Shown here piece after piece: positions 35,551-44,980 of a stretch of DNA of 64,000 nt. The stretch comes from Chitinophaga nivalis (lineage in GTDB: Bacteria > Bacteroidota > Bacteroidia > Chitinophagales > Chitinophagaceae): the NCBI RefSeq assembly GCF_025989125.1, contig NZ_JAPDNR010000001.1, positions 5,444,087 through 5,508,086 on the forward strand, in the 5' to 3' direction. The position numbers were made by a program, and so were the translations under genes. Each line of letters opens with the position of its first letter. Within the stretch, counting starts at the first letter, position 1. The notes under the pieces are model-generated. The model did no database searches. It saw only the letters and a list, made by a program, of their open reading frames with translations, and was not told the origin of the DNA.

Positions 35551-35748
35551 ATATGAGTACTCCTCTGGAGAAACCCGCTATAGTCCTATGTTTTTTATCT
35601 AAAACATTCCGTTCGTCAGTCCTTTATTACATTATTTAATGTTCCCATGCTGGTTAGCGTCCCTATAAATTTATCAACCCTCAAACTATTTTTATTGTTT
35701 TTCAATAAATATTTATTATTTTTACCTCACCTTTAAAATAATGTAGCT

Positions 35749-36300
35749 ATGGAAATTAAAATTACCATCAAGCAGACCTTAACGATACTGCTGGTCCTTT
35801 CCTGGATCATATTTATAGGTCTGTGCATAGAAGCCGGTGGCTTTATTGCGAATGCCATCTTTGCCATCGCCAGGCCGAGTGCTGTTCCCTATCTTTGGCG
35901 GCAAATAGACTTATCAGCCCTTTTTAAATACGACCAGGGGCATTTTTTTGTAGTCACCTTACTACTCGGCATTGTGGCGATACTGAAAGCCTGGTTGTTT
36001 TTCCTGATCATAAAAATCCTGCACCGTAAGGACCTGGATATGTCTCAGCCCTTCAACAAACAAGTCAGGCGTTTTATTTTTCATTTATCCTATGTGGCGT
36101 TAATGATTGCTATTTTCTCCGGGTACGGCGTCAGCTATACCGAAGGACTGGTGAAACAGGGCGTACCGATGCCCGACACCCAACATTTACAAATAGGCGG
36201 CGCGGATGTATGGCTGTTTATGGCGATCGTACTTTTTATCATCGCCCAGATGTTTAAGAGAGGAATTGAAATACAATCAGAAAACGAATTAACGATTTAA
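35749..36300 (+). CDS. DUF2975 membrane protein
   Basis: A 183-residue protein with four predicted membrane helices (~8-35, ~63-90, ~108-128, ~148-170), the topology of DUF2975 (YoaS-like). It is followed after 3 bp by a small Cro/C1-type HTH protein, the classic partner of DUF2975. In such pairs the membrane protein probably modulates the DNA-binding partner, but the signal is unknown. Confidence 0.88.
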   Translation: MEIKITIKQTLTILLVLSWIIFIGLCIEAGGFIANAIFAIARPSAVPYLWRQIDLSALFKYDQGHFFVVTLLLGIVAILKAWLFFLIIKILHRKDLDMSQPFNKQVRRFIFHLSYVALMIAIFSGYGVSYTEGLVKQGVPMPDTQHLQIGGADVWLFMAIVLFIIAQMFKRGIEIQSENELTI

Positions 36301-36303
36301 AAC

Positions 36304-36510
36304 ATGCCGATTATCGTAAATCTTGATGTCATGATGGCAAAGCGGAAAATGTCACTGAATGAGCTTTCAGAGAAAGTAGGTTTAACATTATCCAACCTTT
36401 CCATCCTTAAAACAGGGAAGGCAAAAGCCATACGTTTCAGTACACTCGAGGCTATTTGTAAAGTACTGGATTGTCAGCCTGCCGACATACTGGAATATAA
36501 GGAACAATAA
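36304..36510 (+). CDS. Cro/C1-type (YozG-like) HTH regulator
   Basis: A 68-residue single-domain HTH_26/YozG-like protein. The helix-turn-helix covers MSLNELSEKVGLTLSNLSILKTG, followed by FSTLEAICKVLDCQPADILEY. It begins 3 bp after the DUF2975 stop, so the two are translationally close and co-transcribed. It probably autoregulates the pair. Confidence 0.93.
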   Translation: MPIIVNLDVMMAKRKMSLNELSEKVGLTLSNLSILKTGKAKAIRFSTLEAICKVLDCQPADILEYKEQ

Positions 36511-36627
36511 GCTGCTACCCGGCCGGGAGCGCGGCATACATCATACCGCATGCGTATTTTACGCTATTAAAGCATCGTCGGGTTACGACAAAAAATATAT
36601 ATTTGAATCATGCGGAAGAGCTGTTAA

Positions 36628-37146
36628 ATGACGACAATGAAAAACAACATACGAGATAATTACACGTTGCGCCGGCTACTGCCAGCCCAATGGGAGGCAT
36701 ATAAATCAATAAGACTGGAAGCATTACAAACCAATCCTGATATGTTTGGCAGCAACTATAAAAAGGAAGCTACCTATACACCAGATGAATGGATCTCTTT
36801 TCTGCAAAATGACAGGCGTGCCCAGTTTGCCCTATACTACAACGAATCATTAGTCGGCCTGACAGGAGTAACCTTGGATAAAGCAGCTGCAACAAACGCC
36901 GTTTTGTTTGCCTCTTTTATTCAGCCGGCACACCGGGGCAACGGACTGTCCACCTTGTTTTATGAAGCCCGTATTGACTGGGCACGCAGCCAAAACTGCA
37001 AGACTATTACGGTCTCTCATCGAGTTGGGAACGATGTATCCAAAGCCGCCAATCAGCGATTTGGGTTTGTATATGCCCATGCGAAGGAAGTGATGTGGCC
37101 GGATGGTGTAAGTGCAGATGAACTGGTGTATGTTTTGGAGTTGTAG
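36628..37146 (+). CDS. GNAT-family N-acetyltransferase
   Basis: A 172-residue GNAT protein. The acetyl-CoA-binding motif appears as FIQPAHRGNGLSTLFYEARIDWA (~92-115, Q/R-x-x-G-x-G/A pattern reduced to HRGNGLS), preceded by beta strands ALYYNESLVGLTGV. The end FGFVYAHAKEVMW is the usual C-terminal beta bulge. The substrate is unknown. A second start codon lies 9 bp inside (MKNNIRDNY). Confidence 0.9.
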   Translation: MTTMKNNIRDNYTLRRLLPAQWEAYKSIRLEALQTNPDMFGSNYKKEATYTPDEWISFLQNDRRAQFALYYNESLVGLTGVTLDKAAATNAVLFASFIQPAHRGNGLSTLFYEARIDWARSQNCKTITVSHRVGNDVSKAANQRFGFVYAHAKEVMWPDGVSADELVYVLEL

Positions 37147-37216
37147 AGATGAGGAGGCTTCAATTCAATCTTCGCTATTATCTAATTACTAAGAGGACAT
37201 AAACATCTTCTTATAC

Positions 37217-37257
37217 AAAAGTGCCTCTCATTCTTAAATAAGAGACACTTTTTTTTA
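37217..37257. terminator. Bidirectional stem-loop terminator
   Basis: AAAAGTG-CTCT (37217-37228) pairs with AGAG-CACTTTT (37241-37252, one mismatch), followed by a run of T. It lies between the GNAT gene (+) and the secreted peptide gene (-). Confidence 0.75.
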
Positions 37258-37285
37258 TATAAACGATGCTAAGTTTAAAACAGTA

Positions 37286-37582
37286 CTACTCCTTACTGCA
37301 AGCAACATAAAGGCCTTTTATAAGGACAACTGGAATTGTCTGCTTACCATCCCTGAACTGAACTACACAGATTACTGCTTCAGGTGCGGGCCTGCAATGA
37401 ATTTGTTTAAAAATTTCCAATTGCGCCATTGTAGGATTAACAGGTAAACAAATAGCGGGTACAGTCTTTCCTCTAACCGTCCTGTAAGTTATATTTGATC
37501 TTCTATTTTCGGCAGCATGTGAGAGTGTTGTAAATCCTATAATAGCAGCAACAGCTGCTAATGTAAATTTTAGCTTTGTCAT
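37286..37582 (-). CDS. Small secreted Cys-containing protein, copy 1
   Basis: A 98-residue protein with a typical signal peptide (MTKLKFTLAAVAAIIGFTTLSHA). The ~75-residue mature part has four Cys: AICLPVNPT, QIHCRP, VICVVQF and the C-terminal YVACSKE. Its paralogue at 37814-38098 shares the signal peptide, ITYRTV, CLPVNPT, LE(I/V)FKQIHC and the position of all four Cys. The architecture resembles small DUF6520-like secreted proteins of Bacteroidota, though I am not certain of that family. Two disulfides and a periplasmic or secreted role are likely; function unknown. Confidence 0.8.
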   Translation of the reverse strand: MTKLKFTLAAVAAIIGFTTLSHAAENRRSNITYRTVRGKTVPAICLPVNPTMAQLEIFKQIHCRPAPEAVICVVQFRDGKQTIPVVLIKGLYVACSKE

Positions 37583-37813
37583 AGCAACAGGAGTCTTTTT
37601 TATTTAAAAGACAATAAATTTTGGATGATAAGAATAATGAAGTACATCTACGTTGTCTACTCATATTAGCTTATAGTAAACAGACACTATTCTTCTTTTT
37701 CTACAACTGATTGTTATTACGCCATACTATTTTCTATACGTATCAATATCTTTTATTAAAACGATAGCATAAGTAATAAGTTAATGCCCGCATATCATAT
37801 GCGTATGATAACA

Positions 37814-38098
37814 TCATTTACATGGAATGTAGTGGCCTTTTATAATGATATCTGGCATCTTCCGACCATCTCTATATTCAACTATACAGATATCCGTATT
37901 ATCAGGCATACAATGTATCTGTTTAAAAACTTCTAATTGCGACTTCGTTGGATTAACAGGCAAACAGGATCCTGGTATAGGAGTTCCGTTAACTGTTCTG
38001 TAGGTAATATTTGACCATTTACTTCCAGCGGCCAGGGAGAGTGTTGTAAGCCCCATAATAGCAGCAACAGCCGCTAAGGTAAATTTTAGCTTTGTCAT
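37814..38098 (-). CDS. Small secreted Cys-containing protein, copy 2
   Basis: A 94-residue paralogue of the protein at 37286-37582. It has an almost identical signal peptide (MTKLKFTLAAVAAIMG) and the same four Cys (GSCLPVNPT, QIHCMP, DICIVEY, YIPCK). The mature parts have diverged more than the signal peptides. The spacing of 231 bp, with related DNA before both genes, indicates tandem duplication. Confidence 0.8.
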   Translation of the reverse strand: MTKLKFTLAAVAAIMGLTTLSLAAGSKWSNITYRTVNGTPIPGSCLPVNPTKSQLEVFKQIHCMPDNTDICIVEYRDGRKMPDIIIKGHYIPCK

Positions 38099-38670
38099 GG
38101 TAAGGGAAGTCTTTATTGTTTAATAAGGCAATAATTTTTGAATAGTGAAGTAGGCCTGTGTTGTCTACCTGCTGCAGCTTACTGTAAACAACTACTGCTA
38201 TCCTTTTTCCTGTAATTGATTGGTACTATGCCATACTATTTTCTATACGCATCAACACCTTTTATTCAACAATTGGATAGTACATCCATTGGTGCCGGCA
38301 TATTGTTGAGCAAAAGGACCACGATATCATGGAATTTTTTCGCATACTATACAAAGTTAACAACATGTCATGAAAAGCAGTATCAGTAAGACATAACGCC
38401 TCTTACAAAAGATATGAATACGCTTCTTCCAAACAACGAATACGAATACAGATATAGGAAAGACATGGTAATCATTTGTGATCCGTAAAAACCGCTTACA
38501 ACCTAAACATAATATTATAGATTACCTGTTATCGTAGCTTTCATAACAATATGATGTAAAGCATGCTGATTTCCACATCATCCTGGTAACAAAAAAATTA
38601 CTATTGCACGCCCTTATACCAGTCGCTCTCCCTCGGATAATATAGTTTTAAAAGATTACCCAAACATAAA
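38099..38670. other. Intergenic region, nothing recognised
   Basis: About 570 bp without a credible coding frame. The part next to the secreted protein gene (38100-38270) resembles the region upstream of its paralogue (37600-37790), for example CCATACTATTTTCTATACG in both, so the duplication included promoter DNA. Confidence 0.6.
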
Positions 38671-38700
38671 AAGCCTTCAAATCTTTCGATTTGAAGGCTT
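38671..38700 (-). terminator. Rho-independent terminator after the BPL_N lipoprotein gene
   Basis: Thirteen-base arms (AAGCCTTCAAATC and complement) with a 4-nt loop. The A-run on the plus strand before it gives a U-run in the minus-strand transcript. Confidence 0.88.
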
Positions 38701-38727
38701 GGCGGTTATCCGATGCACTCAGCAGAT

Positions 38728-39513
38728 TTACTGGTAAAAACTATTAATGATATCTTTAAAAAGATTACGGGTAGGCCTTTCCGTTGATGGGATCTCTGCA
38801 TCATCAAACCAGGAATTGTCTGCTTCCGGATGCGGACCAGTTAAAATAACCAATCCTTTTCCATAAGCATACCGTGCAATGGCCAGATCGCCATTTTCAT
38901 ATGTCGCAATTTTTAGAAATTGATGATCATTACTTTTAGGAAACAGGTAGGGTCCATCCTGATAAAAGATATATTCTTCATGGCCTTGCCAATCTACCAC
39001 CACCGATGCATCTTCAATGGTTCTCACCGGGAATCCCGGACGTTTTACTTCTGAGTCAAGATCATCATCAATCAGTCCTATATAGGATACTCCTGCCAGA
39101 TATGCCCCCATACATAAACCAAGATAGCGGCCACCACGTGCCACAAAATTGCGGATCGCTACGGCACGCACGCCGTCCAAATCACCAAATGCACCCGCAA
39201 TATCCTGCCCTCCTCCTGGCTGCACATATATATCATAACGGCTCAACGTTTTATCCGTAATGTCGATCTGCTCATTGGGTCCCACAAAATCGATCTTAGA
39301 TATGAAACCCATTTTTTCGATTGCGGATTTCACAGTCTGCGAACATCTGTTGCAGGAAGCAATCCCCCTGTAGATAGCCACACGGATCGTATCCCCCTTA
39401 TTCAGATTACCCTTACTATTTTCCATAGGTACGGGAATGGCAGAACGGCTTTTGGTGCAACTGGCCAGGGTGATTGCGATCAGTAGGAATAACATAAGTC
39501 TGATGCCTGACAT
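38728..39513 (-). CDS. Lipoprotein with BPL_N/glutamine-amidotransferase-like domain
   Basis: Started at ATG 39513 (MSGIRLMLFLLIAITLASC), giving 261 residues with a lipobox ending LASC (Cys ~19). The body is a class I glutamine-amidotransferase-like fold of the BPL_N type: YDIYVQPGGGQDIAGAF and the nucleophile elbow GRYLGLCMGAYLAG with Cys in the G-x-C-x-G position, followed by GPHPEAD near the end. In biotin-protein ligase this domain is N-terminal; stand-alone exported versions are uncharacterised. An added CNRC motif lies before the domain. The frame is open to 39546, but the shorter start gives the cleaner signal. Confidence 0.88.
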   Translation of the reverse strand: MSGIRLMLFLLIAITLASCTKSRSAIPVPMENSKGNLNKGDTIRVAIYRGIASCNRCSQTVKSAIEKMGFISKIDFVGPNEQIDITDKTLSRYDIYVQPGGGQDIAGAFGDLDGVRAVAIRNFVARGGRYLGLCMGAYLAGVSYIGLIDDDLDSEVKRPGFPVRTIEDASVVVDWQGHEEYIFYQDGPYLFPKSNDHQFLKIATYENGDLAIARYAYGKGLVILTGPHPEADNSWFDDAEIPSTERPTRNLFKDIINSFYQ

Positions 39514-39779
39514 GGGAATGTTGATATGGTTAATTGGTACAAACATATACTAAGTATTAAAGTGATGTTCGCTATTTGCGTTACTGACCAGTATGTACCG
39601 GTAGATTTCAATAAACAGGAGGTCCTTCTCAGATAGTAACGCATAGAACCAGCATCTCCCTTCTATGTCTTTCTCTTTTTGAATAATCTATGACAAATCG
39701 GAAAATTATGCAGGGGCGAGGAGTTTGTATACTGAATGGCAAAAATAAGCTATGATTAACCCTGGTATTCCCAGAAATG

Positions 39780-39815
39780 AAAAGGCTTCAAAACAAACCT
39801 GTTCTGAAGCCTTTT
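39780..39815. terminator. Orphan stem-loop terminator in a gene-free stretch
   Basis: Ten-base arms AAAAGGCTTC (39780-39789) and complement (39806-39815) with a 16-nt loop. The surrounding 39514-40229 (about 700 bp) has no credible gene on either strand, so what it terminates is unclear; a lost gene or small RNA is possible. Confidence 0.5.
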
Positions 39816-40229
39816 ATTTCCGGATCTCTGATTGCAGCCAACCTTCATTTACATATCTATAGAAATCATCCCCCGGCAGTACGGACTTACTTATAAACCG
39901 AGTTTTTATAAGCGTTTACTTCCCTCGGAATCCTGGTCGCAAGGATACGTTTTTGATAGTATCAGCCTTCTGCATTAGCTTTTTTTGTGAGGATCTGAAA
40001 AACCTATAACCTGTACAAGGGCACGAAACCCCTTGCTAAATCAGCATAAACCGGGGAAAAATATACTGGAAAACTGAAATGATAACATACACACGCTTTG
40101 AATACGGCGTTGAATTACAACAGGAACCTGCATTAACCTCAATCGAAAAGACGTAGCGCTGTATATTGTGGGGGAATGTAGAACTGAAAAATTCCCTTAT
40201 ATTTCGCTTATAAATCTTGTATTGTCCTT

Positions 40230-41285
40230 ATGAATATTGGTCAGCAAATATTATTCTTTATCAGTTCCCTGGGTGCTTTCAATGGGATAGTGATCAGCTT
40301 TTATCTTTTCTTTAGTAAAAGGAAGAAAACACTATCTACCTTATTCCTTTGTATACTATTGCTGGCGCTTAGCCTCCGGATTATTAAAGCGGTCTTTTTA
40401 TACTTCGATCACTCGTTACCTAAAATATATGCACAGATAGGGATATCCGCCTGCTTTTTGATCGGGCCTTCTTTATATTACTTTTTCCGGTCTACATTGC
40501 AAAATGTAACTGTTCTTCCCTCCTCCTGGAAATGGATCTGGGGAGGGCTTCTGGGAGCTTTGCTATTAACCGGTATCCTTTTTCCTTATCAAACTTATCC
40601 TGATCTATGGAACGGGCCTATGATTTCCATTATATACTGTCAGTGGGTGATATACCTGGTGGCTACAGGATTCGTGCTAAAAAATCCGCTAAAAACGCTC
40701 TTTGCAAATCCTGCAACACTAACAGAAACGGAAAAATTCTGGCTATTTCTGTACGGCAGTAACTGTGTGGTTTGTTCTATTTTCATGCTTTCCTGGGCTG
40801 GCATCAGCTGTCATCTATACATTAGCGGGCCGGTGTCACTGTCTGTTTTATTCTACCTGACTATTTTTTATCATTTCCGGGGAAAAAAATCCGATCCTAC
40901 CCGTTTATTTGTCAAGACCGAAAAAAAGAAGATTGCGGATACCGATGCGGCTGCGTGGATAGAAAAGCTGGGAAAAATCATACATGATAAGAAGTTTTAC
41001 CAGGATCCCAATATTAAATTAAATGATGTGGCAAAGGAGGTGAAGATAACCTCGCATCAGCTATCACAATTATTGAACGATAACCTGGGAAAAAGTTTTT
41101 CTACCTACATTAATGAGTACCGGATTCAGGAAGCCTGCAAATTAATTACCACTAATACCCATCTTACTTTCGAAGCCATCGGATACGAAGTAGGCTATAA
41201 TTCGAAGTCAACTTTCTATGCTGCCTTCAGAAAAGTCAAGGACACCACTCCCGCGCTCTACAAGAAATCCTTTGATAATCAATAG
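40230..41285 (+). CDS. Membrane-anchored AraC-family regulator
   Basis: A 351-residue protein. The first ~225 residues hold about seven hydrophobic helices (from QQILFFISSLGAFNGIVIS to SLSVLFYLTIFYHF). The C-terminal ~110 residues form an AraC-type DNA-binding domain (IKLNDVAKEVKITSHQLSQLLND; FEAIGYEVGYNSKSTFYAAFRKVKDTTPALYK). This architecture is common in Bacteroidota. It lies 95 bp upstream of the outer-membrane receptor gene in the same direction and probably controls it in response to a membrane signal. Confidence 0.92.
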   Translation: MNIGQQILFFISSLGAFNGIVISFYLFFSKRKKTLSTLFLCILLLALSLRIIKAVFLYFDHSLPKIYAQIGISACFLIGPSLYYFFRSTLQNVTVLPSSWKWIWGGLLGALLLTGILFPYQTYPDLWNGPMISIIYCQWVIYLVATGFVLKNPLKTLFANPATLTETEKFWLFLYGSNCVVCSIFMLSWAGISCHLYISGPVSLSVLFYLTIFYHFRGKKSDPTRLFVKTEKKKIADTDAAAWIEKLGKIIHDKKFYQDPNIKLNDVAKEVKITSHQLSQLLNDNLGKSFSTYINEYRIQEACKLITTNTHLTFEAIGYEVGYNSKSTFYAAFRKVKDTTPALYKKSFDNQ

Positions 41286-41380
41286 TCTACAGTTCGGATT
41301 TATAAATCCGAACGCCTGATTTGCCAATATCAGACCGGCCCTGTACACGCTCTTTTTAGGTTTGCAGGAAACCGTTACAT

Positions 41381-43762
41381 ATGACAAAATTTAGCATGGC
41401 GTTCTGTTTGCTGATCTGCTTATCATTTCTTGCTACTGCCCAAAAAACAATCAAAGGGAAAATATTGGATAACCAGACACGCCAGCCCCTGGGGTATGCT
41501 ATGGTTAGTTTACTATCCCCTGATTCCACTTTTATCACAGGACAGATGACAGATACCGCCGGGATCTTCCGGTTATCCAATCTGCAGAACGGTCGATATA
41601 CCTTATTACTTTCTTCTTTTGGATATAGTAAGTTTTATCAGGATGTAATACTGGATAATACCGGAGGAAGTAACCTGGATCTGGGCACCATTGCGCTAAC
41701 AACTATATCCAGTCAATTAAACGAAGTCATTGTAACCGGAGAAAAACCAATGTTGCAGCGCCAGGCAGATAAACTGATATTAAATGTTTCCGGCAACCCA
41801 TTATTCGCTGCTTCCGCCAATACGTTCGATATCCTGAAGAAAATACCAGGTCTGCAAATAAATGCCGATGGCTCCCTTCAAATGACCGGAGGCAGTGCCC
41901 CCGCTATATTCATTGACGGGAAACAGGTACCTATGAGCCCGGAGGAATTACAAAATTATCTGGCCGGCCTTACGCCTGAAATGATAGCATCTGTTGAAAT
42001 AATCAACAATCCTTCTTCCAAATACAATGGTGAACATAAAAGTATTATTGATATCCGTCTGAAACGTGACCGCACTTTAGGATGGAAAGGTAACATCAGT
42101 AGTAATATCCAGCAAAATGCCTATACACTGGCGGATAATAACTTGCTGCTGACCTACAAGACAAAAAAACTCTCCTACACGGCCCGGCTGGGATATACTG
42201 CAGGAACAAGTATTTACAGATATTCGGCCCTGCAACATCTGGCTAATACGAATATCATGGCTACCCAAAACAACACTCCCACCAACAATAACAACTTTAA
42301 TTATCAGCTTGGAATTGATTATAATTTTTCAAAAACACATCACATAGAAATCATAGGCCGCACATATCAGTCGAATCGTCACGTCAATTCCTTTAACACG
42401 CTCCACACAACAGCTGCTGCTAAGCAACCGGTATCAGATATCTATACATTCAATAATACCTCTCCCCGGCAACAGACGTATGCTGTCCATCTTAATTATA
42501 ACGGAAAACCGGGTAAAAGCCAGTTGGAAATACTTTCATCGTTTTTAAAGATCAGTAACCGGCAAAACGAGGATATACAGACGAAAAACCTTGATGGGCA
42601 CCGTCTTCTCAATTACTGGAAAACGGACCTGAAAAATGATATCCTGATACGCTCAGTACAGGCAGATCTTTCCGGCAATCCAGGAAAAGGGAAATGGAGT
42701 ACCGGCGCCAGGTTTGCCGTTACCACTACCAACAATCAATTACGTTACGACACGCTCAATACGCTGTCCGCTTTTGTACCGGATAGCAGTCGCTCTAATA
42801 GCTTTCAGTATGATGAATACGTTACAGCAGCATATGTAGCATACGAAAGAACAATAAATAAATGGAGTTATAGCGCCAGCCTGCGTGCAGAACATACTCA
42901 TAGCAATGCCATAACCCAACACCTGCTGACCAGCAGGGATTACCTGACCTGGTTGCCTTCCTTTAGTGTTACTTTTCCGTTGGAACATGCGCAGCAGTTA
43001 CATGTGTCTTATAGTCGTCGTATTACCCGACCCAACTTTGCCCAACTAAATCCTTTCCGGTTTTATAATAGTCCGCTTAATTATTTCGTCGGAAATCCCT
43101 ATTTGCAGCCCTCCAAAACGGATATGCTAAGCCTCGCCTATAACCGGCACGATCTCAGCGTTACACTATTCGCAGGCAGGGAAACGGACCCAATGGGGCG
43201 CTATCCTGAATACAACCCCGTTACCAATGTGCTGGAATATCTCGGCCGCAACCTGCCCTACAATGATTTCGGTGGTATAGAAGTCAGTCTTCCACTGACC
43301 ATTAACCGCTGGTGGAATATGAATAACAATATCAGAGGTAAGTATAAAAAAGAGGTAACACCTTATCATGATAAAGTGTATGCTATTCCCATATTTGACT
43401 ATACACTTTCAGGCAGCCAGGTATTCAGTTTGCCGAAAGGTATCACATTCGATATTTCCTATCTCTATCAATCCGCTTCCGGGAATGGTTTATATACCTT
43501 CAAGCCGATGGGAAGCCTGGACCTGGGCATCCGGAAAAGTTGGCTGAAAGGAAAACTCAATTCCAGATTCAATTTTTATGATGTATTTGATACCTATCGT
43601 TACCACCTGACATTCCGCGAGAAAATGATCATCAATAACCAACTACAGCATAGGTATGGCAACCATAAAATAGCATTAACACTGAATTATAGTTTCGGAA
43701 AATCTACCCACACCAGTAAAGGTGAAAGTAAAAATGACGAAGAAAGAAGGGCGGGCATGTAA
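41381..43762 (+). CDS. Outer-membrane beta-barrel receptor (TonB-receptor-like)
   Basis: A 793-residue protein with a signal peptide (MTKFSMAFCLLICLSFLATAQ). It continues with a CarboxypepD_reg-like domain (GKILDNQTRQPLGYAMVSLL, ~25-110), a plug-like domain (LNEVIVTGEKPMLQRQADKLILNV; IFIDGKQVPMSPEEL; VEIINNPSSKYNGE, ~120-230) and a beta barrel of the OMP_b-brl_3 type to the C-terminus. No TonB box can be assigned with confidence. It is the likely target of the upstream AraC regulator. The substrate is unknown. Confidence 0.92.
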   Translation: MTKFSMAFCLLICLSFLATAQKTIKGKILDNQTRQPLGYAMVSLLSPDSTFITGQMTDTAGIFRLSNLQNGRYTLLLSSFGYSKFYQDVILDNTGGSNLDLGTIALTTISSQLNEVIVTGEKPMLQRQADKLILNVSGNPLFAASANTFDILKKIPGLQINADGSLQMTGGSAPAIFIDGKQVPMSPEELQNYLAGLTPEMIASVEIINNPSSKYNGEHKSIIDIRLKRDRTLGWKGNISSNIQQNAYTLADNNLLLTYKTKKLSYTARLGYTAGTSIYRYSALQHLANTNIMATQNNTPTNNNNFNYQLGIDYNFSKTHHIEIIGRTYQSNRHVNSFNTLHTTAAAKQPVSDIYTFNNTSPRQQTYAVHLNYNGKPGKSQLEILSSFLKISNRQNEDIQTKNLDGHRLLNYWKTDLKNDILIRSVQADLSGNPGKGKWSTGARFAVTTTNNQLRYDTLNTLSAFVPDSSRSNSFQYDEYVTAAYVAYERTINKWSYSASLRAEHTHSNAITQHLLTSRDYLTWLPSFSVTFPLEHAQQLHVSYSRRITRPNFAQLNPFRFYNSPLNYFVGNPYLQPSKTDMLSLAYNRHDLSVTLFAGRETDPMGRYPEYNPVTNVLEYLGRNLPYNDFGGIEVSLPLTINRWWNMNNNIRGKYKKEVTPYHDKVYAIPIFDYTLSGSQVFSLPKGITFDISYLYQSASGNGLYTFKPMGSLDLGIRKSWLKGKLNSRFNFYDVFDTYRYHLTFREKMIINNQLQHRYGNHKIALTLNYSFGKSTHTSKGESKNDEERRAGM

Positions 43763-43783
43763 TTATTTCAATGCTCAAAACAG

Positions 43784-43822
43784 AAAAGCCGCATAAATCC
43801 TATGATTTAAGCGGCTTTTTTG
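43784..43822 (+). terminator. Rho-independent terminator after the receptor gene
   Basis: AAAAGCCGC (43784-43792) pairs with GCGGCTTTT (43811-43819), with an inner TAAATC/GATTTA stem, followed by T-run. Confidence 0.88.
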
Positions 43823-43979
43823 TTTTGATATTCTTATATGTGAACCTTATGGTACAAAATTCGAACCTTTTTGTATTTGATCTACAAAAATTAGCAGCAA
43901 TACCCCCAAGGATCGAAACCTCGAACCAGGTCTGACAAGAAGATCTGTTGTTGAGAGCAATCTTATTCAACCGGGGTGG

Positions 43980-44267
43980 TTACAGGTAAGTTTTATCCTT
44001 TAACGGACTACTTTCATCATTCAGTAAGTCATCCGCAATCTGAATCACTCCTTCATTATTAGCTCTACCCCAAATATAGCTGCTGGTGTAATCCTGCCAG
44101 GTGCTGCAGAATATTCTAATTTCTGAATATGATTTTGCGATATACTCCTGAAGTTCGTTTTTTGAAAGATAACCTAATTCATAACAGCAACGTGCTAAAA
44201 ACACACTTCTGCCATAATTCCAGCCACTGTCTTTTATTTTTTTTACTTGAGCGAAAACAGAAAAAAA
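43980..44267 (-). pseudogene. C-terminal remnant of a DUF1266 protein
   Basis: Immediately after the TAA stop of the upstream gene (44268-44270) the same frame continues open for 95 codons. It shows the conserved C-terminal part of DUF1266: SGWNYGRSVFLARCCYELGYL, then W-x-DYTSSYIWGRA. The N-terminal half of the family is absent and no suitable start codon precedes the conserved part; the first ATG is inside the motif at 44204. I read it as a gene remnant rather than a functional short protein. Confidence 0.6.
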
Positions 44268-44966
44268 TTAAGATAAATTAAGGTTAGGGAATTTACTTTG
44301 TAAAGCCGATACAAACTTTTCTCCAACTACCTGATATTTAGCTCTTGTCAACAACTGCTTTTTCAAATTCAGCATGTCAGATGGATCGGGGACATAATTC
44401 AACCTGTCGTGAATTTCAAGCTCCAGAGGGCTGCCATCGATGTCAAAAGTAATGACAGTTGTTCTGGGCAAATACTCTTCAGAAGATTTTGCATAAACAC
44501 CCAGCTGCGATTTTAAGATACCACCGTATTGAAGCCGGGCGCTCTCTATGCGAAAATTGTCAAACACGATATGTTCGTCTAATTCACCCACTGTATTGGT
44601 ACTCAAAAAATGCAGATCCTTTCCACTTAAGACCCAAAAACAATCAGTTTCAATTCTTTTGAGTTTTATTCCAATTGCAGACAGTGCAACATTCTTGATT
44701 CCATCTGCTACCATTTCCTGTACCTTACTGGTTGTTGATTGAGGTACAGAAGCAGCGGTAAAGGCATCAATAGGTTTTCCTTTCATCCATTGCTTGACCT
44801 GAGAAAAATCCTGGGTCAATAACTCTTGTTTGTAAATATTATAGTTAGCTCTTTCTGCATCCAGATCAATTTCCGCTTTTGTTGATTTGTGTTTCCTGTT
44901 CATATAGATCATGAAACACACCCCTGCAATAACTAAGACTACAGGGATTAAAAATAATGGGTTCAT
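44268..44966 (-). CDS. Single-pass membrane protein of unknown function
   Basis: A 232-residue protein with an N-terminal membrane helix (LFLIPVVLVIAGVCFMIYM), then a soluble domain of alternating strands and helices. It includes KLKRIETDCFWVLSGKDLHFLSTNT and TTVITFDIDGSPLELEIHDRL, reminiscent of PH-like beta-sandwich folds, but no family is recognised. It starts 14 bp after the neighbouring membrane protein gene, so the two form an operon. Confidence 0.82.
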   Translation of the reverse strand: MNPLFLIPVVLVIAGVCFMIYMNRKHKSTKAEIDLDAERANYNIYKQELLTQDFSQVKQWMKGKPIDAFTAASVPQSTTSKVQEMVADGIKNVALSAIGIKLKRIETDCFWVLSGKDLHFLSTNTVGELDEHIVFDNFRIESARLQYGGILKSQLGVYAKSSEEYLPRTTVITFDIDGSPLELEIHDRLNYVPDPSDMLNLKKQLLTRAKYQVVGEKFVSALQSKFPNLNLS

Positions 44967-44980
44967 AAGGGATATAAATT

